A DNA stretch of 64,000 bases from Actinostola sp. cb2023 (lineage: Eukaryota > Cnidaria > Anthozoa > Actiniaria > Actinostolidae), in contig JAUJYZ010000181.1 in the NCBI GenBank assembly GCA_033675265.1, positions 1-64,000 of the forward strand, written 5' to 3'. A program made the position numbers and the translations under genes. The notes below the pieces were generated by a model that saw nothing but the letters and a program-made list of their open reading frames with translations, was not told the DNA's origin and ran no database searches. Position 1 is the stretch's first letter, and each line of letters starts with the position of its first letter. Positions 57,729 through 64,000 of this stretch are shown here, piece after piece.

Positions 57729-59866
57729 CTGATGATGGTTTATCTATTTTGATCACTTTCCCTCTACCGATGCCATATGCACGCCATACTCTGATGCAGT
57801 CGTTGCTAAACTGAAAATTGTTCAGTTTACTGACAAGGGGGATTTTCTGGCTGCACTCTCCAGCTATCGTCCCAGTAATGGTTTCCATACAAGCAACTCG
57901 GACTCCTTCTATTCCTCCATGAGAAATAAGCGCATCTTTCAATTGAGTGGCATTTGTGACGTCATTGCCTTCATTGATAAAGGCGCGGACATGTGCTTTA
58001 CAGGTAGCTGCAAGCCAGTCTGCTGCTCCTTTTCCACCTTGTGGATCGCTGAAATCAACGTTTACAATTTGCACTCCAGTTGACTGTGTGATTAGAGGAC
58101 ATGCCAGGATTGTGGAAGACGAGTGGTAGCACCCGGCGTTGTCTTGGCGAAAGTAAGCAGATTGAATTGCTGGATTTTCCTGTTTCAGGGTACAAAGTAC
58201 ATCCTGCATGATGCCGATCACCGCCTGGCTGTCTTGGCTGCAGGACTGTATGACGTGGATGAATCCCTGCCGTTGAAGTACGCCATCAAGTCGTCGCAAG
58301 ACGACAGAGATGTGCCACGAGATGCCTCGCTTGCCAAACCAGTCAGACTGCGATTCTCGATATCTCTGAGGTAAGAATTTCATGGCCCAGTCATTGACAA
58401 TTTAGAACTGTATCGTGGTCAAGTAGCCTCAAAGCATCAAATCGCGCCTGGTCCTGATTAGATAACCGGAGTATGTGGCATTTCCATGACTGGATGGCAA
58501 GCTTGGCGGATTCTATGATATATCGTGCTTCATCTCGATCGTCATCCGATGGAAACTGACAACGGTTGAGCCGACTTTCAATCTGTACTATCGTGTCTGT
58601 TAGCGCTTCACAGTGGTCGCAGGAATCCTCATGGTTGTGATCGGTACAATTCTGCTTGAAGTCTGGATCACTCTTATCAGTCAGGGCATACACCATGCAG
58701 TGGTCTGGTACGTCTTGGGCTTTGTCTAGATGCACCTTTAAAAAAGCCGTTAATCAGAGTTAATCAAATAATCCCTTATTTTCAAAACGTTTCTAGTCAC
58801 GTTACATCCCCGGAGGTGGGGGAGGGGGGTTACGCAGACAATGTTTGGGTAGGGGTGTGCTGCGAAGACCTCTTGTCTCCCAATCCATATCAGTGGTGTA
58901 TTCACACATCTTGTGAACTAGCGATAAAAGCTCATCAAATGCACGTGTACCCTCTGCAGCATAATAATCCAGGCCTTGTAGAGACTTCCTTACTGAGGCG
59001 CTGCATTCAGACAGTATGCGCAGCATCGTGCGCTCACTGAATGGATGAAAATTAGTTTCTGCGCAGTACTGAGAGTACTGTCGAACAATGCGTTTAGGGA
59101 TCATAGTACGGATCACATTTGGCACCTCGAGCACTTGACCTGATGAGAGTGTTAGTTGTTTCTGTCCAAAGGGAAGGTCTTGTACTAAGTGTGGGCTTGT
59201 TATGAAAGCTAAAAAGTGATCTAGTTGTTTTAGATCTACTTTTATACGTGTTGATGGCTGATTAGGTACTGGTGCTCCTCGACCAAATTACAGACGATGC
59301 AAATTAGCCATAGTATAACGGTACTTGGTTAAACCAGGAATAAAACTAGTAATCACACTGTACTTAGCTACACCAGACATTACTGATAGGACTTGCCTTC
59401 GGGTATCCCAACTACTTGCGTTCTTATAAGCTTCTGCAAGAGCCTCCAAGTAACGCTTTTCTGACTTTGATATCTCATCAATGCCAAGAATTGTACTCAT
59501 TGCAGTAGACGAAGTAAGGGCTTGCCAAAGGTAACCAGCGTTGTCAGGTGAAACTGTATTGAGAACTGCAGCTACAATGTCGGTACATCTTTTTGTGTAT
59601 CGCTGTCTGGTAGCTTCACTGCAATCATTCCAATCTAGCAATTTTCTTTCAAGTGGAGAAATATCACATGCTAGTAAAAAGTCGTTCAGCGTTTTGCGTT
59701 GTTTGTTTGATGGTGATGATTGTGCAGGATCGTCGCTATGGTTACTAGTAGATGTAGTACTTGCTGTGTCTGGGCTAAGGAATGTTTCATCACCCGCAGT
59801 AACCTTCAGTTGGCTGAAAGCCTCAACCAAACCCTCGGATACGTCACTGTCAGTTTCTCCATTTCC
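57729..59866 (-). pseudogene. Transposase gene, central catalytic part, broken
   Basis: Acceptor TTGCAG|GGAAATGG starts GNGETDSDVSEGLVEAFSQL. After TMANLHRL a TAA at 59288-59290 interrupts a frame that continues FGRGAPVPNQPSTRIKVDLK and VPNVIRTMIPKRIVRQYSQY. A region with TDHNHEDSCDHC (Zn-ligand-like) follows after a probable short intron near 58740-58805. One extra base near 58402 separates HDTVL from NDWAMKFLPQRYRESQSDWF. Candidate catalytic acids are D in NDWAMKFL, D in FRQDNAGCYHSS, and D or E in VDFSDPQGGKG or FINEGNDV. This is a DDE-like layout, but I cannot name the superfamily. The exon ends SSG at donor G|GTACTT, phase 1. Confidence 0.7.
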
Positions 59867-59929
59867 CTGCAAGAAATACAAAAAAAAAATATTAGGAGCA
59901 TCCCAATGGAGATAGATAAGCAGGAGAAT

Positions 59930-60390
59930 TAAACCACCACCACCAGGCTGCCACCACCTATAGCTAAGCCAACCCTACCAAACCACTCCACCTCAATAAC
60001 ACAGTGCCACTCCTCTCTTCCGATTGACTGATGAGCGTAGCTTTTCGTTTGTACCCTTCGCGTTTCTCCTAAAACGTCTCGCGTTCTACCACAGGCAGCC
60101 CAACTCTATCTTCTGAGGCTAAAATATAAAATAAACTAGCAGTTGCATAATGCAAAGGAAGTGCTGCTGAGCCACACCGCCATTAATAGTGTGTCCTGAC
60201 AGTCAATATTGAGAACTGTAGACAAAGCTAGTGAGAATTATTAACTGTAAGATATTAACTACAATGGGTAAATAGTTTAGGGACAGTGTTTCTGTATCTG
60301 GGATATCTCCTCTACTATCAAGACAATGGTTGGGCTCCCTGTGGAACGGTCGCTTACGGGCGACTACTATACTGTTGTATATTGTAAGTC
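59930..60390. mobile_element. MITE of the CACAGGCAGCCCAAC family
   Basis: ACCACAGGCAGCCCAAC at 60088 and the inverted GGTTGGGCTCCCTGTGGAAC at 60327 bound a 260-bp segment in the long intron of the transposase gene. Confidence 0.6.
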
Positions 60391-60391
60391 A

Positions 60392-60812
60392 GCCACAGGC
60401 AGCCCAACCATTCCTTTTGTGGCTACTAAATAATGAAATAAAATGACATTTGCGTCTTTTTTTGATGGGTTTCCTGTGGTAGAGAGCGCGCGTGCGCACT
60501 ACGTATTATATTGGGTTCGCTGTGCATAACAATGTATGATGTTGGGATCCCTGTGTATATAAATTGATGATGTTGGGATCCCTGTGCGCAATCCGCGCGT
60601 CCCGCAGTATATGTTTCAATATATACATGTACTGCGGGACGCGCGGGACGCACACAGGGATCCCAACATCATCCATTTCAATGCACAGGGAACCCAACAT
60701 AATACGTATTGCGCACGCGCGCTCTACCACAGGAAACACATAAAAAAAAGACGCAAATATCATTTTATCCTCAAAAGGAATGGTTGGGCTGCCTGTGGTC
60801 AAGCAAGCGAGC
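60392..60812. mobile_element. Palindromic MITE, CACAGGCAGCCCAAC family, near-complete
   Basis: CCACAGGCAGCCCAACCATT at the left is inverted at the right (AATGGTTGGGCTGCCTGTGG). The arms contain ACGTATT, GTGCGC and GGGATCCCTGTG blocks, with a centre ATATATACATGTACTGCGGG. Partial relatives are at 53800-54060, and 60820-60850 carries a further CCACAGGGAGCCCAA. Confidence 0.8.
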
Positions 60813-60923
60813 GATCTCGCAAGCGTCCCGTTCCACAGGGAGCCCAAGCAGCACGCGTGCAAATTCAGCATTATTACTCGGGCCCAGGCCGCAGGCCGCC
60901 CGAGTTAGAAAATGCGGATTTCG

Positions 60924-60924
<1 letters not shown>

Positions 60925-60955
<31 letters not shown>

Positions 60956-60957
60956 TT
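60925..60957 (+). repeat. (TAG)n microsatellite
   Basis: Eleven TAG units in a row, beside a GGCCGCAGGCCGCC palindrome. Confidence 0.95.
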
Positions 60958-60959
60958 TG

Positions 60960-61998
60960 TTCGGCTTCAAAATGACGAGTATGCGACGTATTTAATCGTA
61001 TCCGGAGTTTCAAGATTACTCCGCAGATTTGAAAAGATAAAGGAGACACAGGACTCAAGTAGATTATGAATCTTAGTTTTGAAAGCAGCTGTAGATCTTC
61101 AAGCTATTAAAAGGTCAGGATTCTAGTTCATCGTTCAATGACTAGAAGTGGTAAAAGGACTAGAAGCTCGCTTAAAATATATATATTTTTAAACAAACGC
61201 GAGGCCGTTATCGGAACCATCTGACCTATGCAACCTCAAGACGTATCATGTTCGTACTCACCGGACTAATAGTCTCCCTCGTCACTCAACTGTCACTGAT
61301 TGTCATGACGTCAGAGAAATTATATTGTATTGAAGAAGATGTCCTTGTTTTATTCGACGTTCGAACCGTAACTCGAACCCGAACTCGATTCCAAACTCGA
61401 CGTTTCGGGATCTGAAGCTAGAGAGGGGGCCTTTACACAAACTCATCAAAATCAAATCAATTGAACTCAAAGTCAAAAGGTAATCAAATGAACTCAAAGG
61501 CAAATCAAATGAACTCGACACATACATGTATATACATAGTCTCCCTCGTCACGCAACTGTCAGTCATTGTCAGGTCTCTCCTCGCGCAGCTGACATTGTC
61601 CTTGTTCTTCAACCAACTGGCATTCATTTTCAAGTACTTCCTCGAACAACTGACATTTTCCTTTTCACAATGCCCGAGTGAACGCTCATTGAGCGTCTTG
61701 TTTAAATAAAAGACGCGCGCATTTTTTATTGTTTATTTTAGCCTCAGAAGATGGTGGTTCTACCAATATCCGCGTGCTCAATAACTACACAATTCACGTT
61801 CGCGCGTTTTCTTTTTCTCATATCACACTCACCCTTAAGCTTACTCTTTCACATAGATAAGATTAACCTTAGTTTCAGGCTCAAAGGGGAGGGAATGGGA
61901 AATAAGGAGAGAGGAGAGGGAAAGGATAGGAGAGGGGAGGGGAAAGATGCTTTGGACCTGAAACTCAGGTTATAATTACCACCATGTGCGCTACCTAC
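60960..61998. other. Intronic sequence of the transposase gene
   Basis: Contains a local AATCAAATGAACTCAAAGGC repeat (61440-61515) and a hairpin at 61862-61976. The hairpin arms carry TTAGTTTCAGGC and CCTGAAACTCAGGTT around a GGGA-rich loop. No gene of its own. Confidence 0.5.
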
Positions 61999-62156
61999 CG
62001 GTCTCTCAGCAATAACCACCGCAGGTATCAAACGTTCCTCAACTTTCTCCTCTTCAATTACACTTTCCATTACTCTCCGTTCTTCTTCTTCCAATTTCCT
62101 TGTTTCTTCTTGTTGTTGAATTACCTTCAAATACTCTGAGCACATATAGCATATTG
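61999..62156 (-). CDS. Transposase gene, exon 3
   Basis: Acceptor TCTAG and donor CCG|GTAGGT. Joined to exon 2 it reads VGSPICYMCSEYLKVIQQQE, finishing the Cys cluster. A glutamate-rich coiled-coil-like stretch (EETRKLEEEERRVMESVIEE) follows. Ends in phase 0, matching exon 4 at 59866 after an intron of about 2.1 kb filled with MITEs. Confidence 0.6.
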
Positions 62157-62248
62157 CTAGATCAAATAAGAAAAAATGGATCTCAGCAATTTAGGTAGCT
62201 GCTGTCTCAGGCAAACATGGAATGATTCACGTCAATTTTCGTACTTAC

Positions 62249-62467
62249 GCGATCCAACTGAAATAAATTGTCCCGTTTTCTCGAGAATCAAACGTGAGTG
62301 CATGCTGTTTATTCTGCGTAACCCTTTCACAGTAGCAGATTTGTGCGCAATTAAGGGTTGCGGTACTGAACATCTGACTTTGCGTGTTCGCCATCTAATG
62401 CCATACTCGTCTCGATGTCGAGGACATATAGTCAGCAACAAATGGGACTCATCAGTTGAAAATATTC
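62249..62467 (-). CDS. Transposase gene, exon 2, cysteine/histidine-rich
   Basis: Acceptor GTTTAG|G and donor C|GTAAGT, phase 1 on both sides. Encodes IFSTDESHLLLTICPRHRDE, then RWRTRKVRCSVPQPLIAHKS and LILEKTGQFISVGS. The pattern C-P-x-H-R and C-S-V-P, completed by C-x2-C at the start of exon 3, looks like a zinc-binding DNA-recognition module. Confidence 0.65.
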
Positions 62468-62552
62468 CTAAACATTAGAGAAGGCTTAAATTTACTATAT
62501 GATCAGTGAAATGGTACTGTATAAACGATACAAATGTACAAAGAAACAATAC

Positions 62553-62745
62553 CTGCTCTTGCAAGCAGCAACTTCATTTCGTTGTTCAGGGACAAATCTT
62601 CGCTAATCCCATTCATTTCTAGATGTCTCGGCACATCTCTATTGCATTCTGCCATAGGAACACATTGAAACTGGTCTGGATATTCTGGACTAACTCCACA
62701 AGACACGTTGCTTTTTACACGAGCCGAAAAGCTACACAACGCCAT
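62553..62745 (-). CDS. Giant-transposon transposase gene, exon 1
   Basis: ATG at 62745; begins MALCSFSARVKSNVSCGVSP and ends LLLARAG at donor GCAG|GTATTG, phase 1. The exon lies 135 bp inside the right inverted arm, where a transposon gene would start. No domain is visible beyond scattered cysteines. It joins exon 2 at 62467 in frame. Confidence 0.65.
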
Positions 62746-64000
62746 TTCCAACTAGTGCAGTACTGGATTGAGCAATGTCACTTCAAATTTCGAAACATCG
62801 TGCAAAGATCCAGATATAATTTATTCAAAATGTATCAACCATTAACTGGATAACTGGATTAATCAAAGGCCAATGTAAGCTATTTTAAAGCTCCAAAAAC
62901 TGCTACAACAGGATACAAACACTGATTTGACCGTGACAAGTCTTGGCCTTGTACGGTGAGTCCATTATGTTTAGTGAGTGGCCTACTCATGCAGTTACAG
63001 AAGTCAGTTGTAAGTATCTCAAAAGTTTATCGTATCGGTTGAATGAAGTTGCAAATAACAGAATACCGAATAAATGGTTGTTTTAAAATGCGTAGCGACA
63101 GTTAAACGGTTCGTGATCAATTTCATTAGCCGGTTACTTCCGATTGTCTTTGAAAGGTCGACAATGTTTTCACTCTTTTATCATGCGATATTCTCAACAT
63201 TGTATATCTTTTCAAATATCAGAAATCTACCTATCTAGAGCCGATAGTGGCAAACTAGAACTTGCAAGCCTCGTCTAACAACATCGTCACTGATGCCGGT
63301 TTTTAATCGGTTTTTGTAGCGTGACCGTCAGTTGTTTATCTGATACGGTTTCACAGAGAACAACTTCCGTTTTCTTAGTTTATCAACTATAGAAGCATAG
63401 CTAGAAGGTATTACAAACGACTTTTGGAATAGAAATGGGTTCTCTCGTACTTTACTTCGCTTTGGGGTTAGTTTGGACATTTCTTTGCGTATCGCATATC
63501 TCGTTGAAGACGTTCAAATGGCACGAGTTAATATTTCACTGCGCGGTCGCGTTTTAATTTGCAGAGCTGACTTTTTGCCTGTCAAAACTAGAATAAGCGT
63601 GCTTTCATGCAGTGTAATTTTTTTACCCATTTATTAGGTACCAGGATCGATTTTGGAAGGTTGAACTTGGTCCTTATTTTTGCCGTTGCAAGAACGTAAA
63701 ATAAGACGGTGTAGATCAAGGTCAAAACCACATATTCATAAAGGATTTTGTTCAAAACTTTGTAGCAATTCTTGAAGCTAGTGAGTTGTTTGCAATGTGT
63801 GAGCAACATCAATTTGATTGAAACATTTGCGAGCTCTCGTCATCGCTTTAAAGTTGGCTCATAATTTGTGCATATTAATGAGGTAAAATCGGAAATTTAA
63901 TTGACTTTTTAAACTTTTGTAAATTTCTCAAAATTGAAAACGCGCTGGGATTTTTTAGTATGATTTCCTAAAACAGTTCACCCAAGGGGGTGTTTTGGTG

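Overview
This window is animal nuclear DNA. It has introns with GT-AG borders, immunoglobulin-domain exons split in phase 1, a very high load of eukaryotic transposons, and no bacterial operons. The mix points to a cnidarian, most likely an anthozoan such as a stony coral or anemone: Kolobok, IS3EU, piggyBac, CACTA and Penelope-like elements, many palindromic MITEs, frequent TACATGTA words, and Ig-like genes with odd cysteines. That assignment is inference; no marker gene settles it.

Layout. 1-1100: C-rich tract, a palindromic MITE and a degraded repeat. 1128-10740: one satellite array of about 110 copies of an 87-bp unit, very uniform on the left and full of indels on the right. 10741-14200: AT-rich sequence with two GC-rich blocks, an F-box fragment and a possible first exon. 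14216-14758: a Penelope-like insertion with 12-bp target duplications. 11990-16630 and 19740-27890 are two diverged copies of one segment. Copy A carries a piggyBac MITE whose empty TTAA site survives in copy B. Between them a 2.8-kb CACTA element sits inside another MITE. Copy B is split by a 7.3-kb foldback element with 2.3-kb arms, itself interrupted by a 2.2-kb element packed with GGTATGTA motifs. 28209-29086: a second Penelope fragment encoding part of a GIY-YIG endonuclease.

29200-35716 is a complete two-gene transposon with a perfect 6-bp target duplication (GTATAT). It holds convergent genes for a HECT-type ubiquitin ligase and an integrase-like DDE transposase, each broken by small frameshifts. 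The features fit the IS3EU superfamily as I remember it. 35768-38416: a 1.3-kb tandem duplication with a small unknown ORF. 38804-40760 and 45549-47257: two Kolobok-like elements with THAP remnants. 40798-42120: a 69-bp minisatellite split by a second piggyBac MITE.

44794-53582 holds the only likely host genes. A minus-strand gene has Ig exons at 47280-47648 and 44794-45069. A plus-strand gene has a signal-peptide exon (53072-53132) and an Ig-like exon (53205-53582). They face away from each other across about 5 kb of nested transposons. The two V-like domains have lost canonical Ig cysteines.

54530-64000 is a giant transposon running off the right edge. Its inverted arms exceed 1.1 kb, and a multi-exon minus-strand transposase gene (62745 to 56767) has zinc-binding clusters, DDE-type motifs and a C2H2 finger. 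One nonsense codon and one frameshift interrupt it. I cannot assign its superfamily.

A recurring theme is elements whose ends or whole length are filled with one short private motif: CTATGAAA, GGTATGTA, AATCGAAC, a CGAGAATAAGAAATCAC-type repeat, GTAATGTTAC, and possibly AGCGTGC. This is a plausible sign of transposase-binding arrays.
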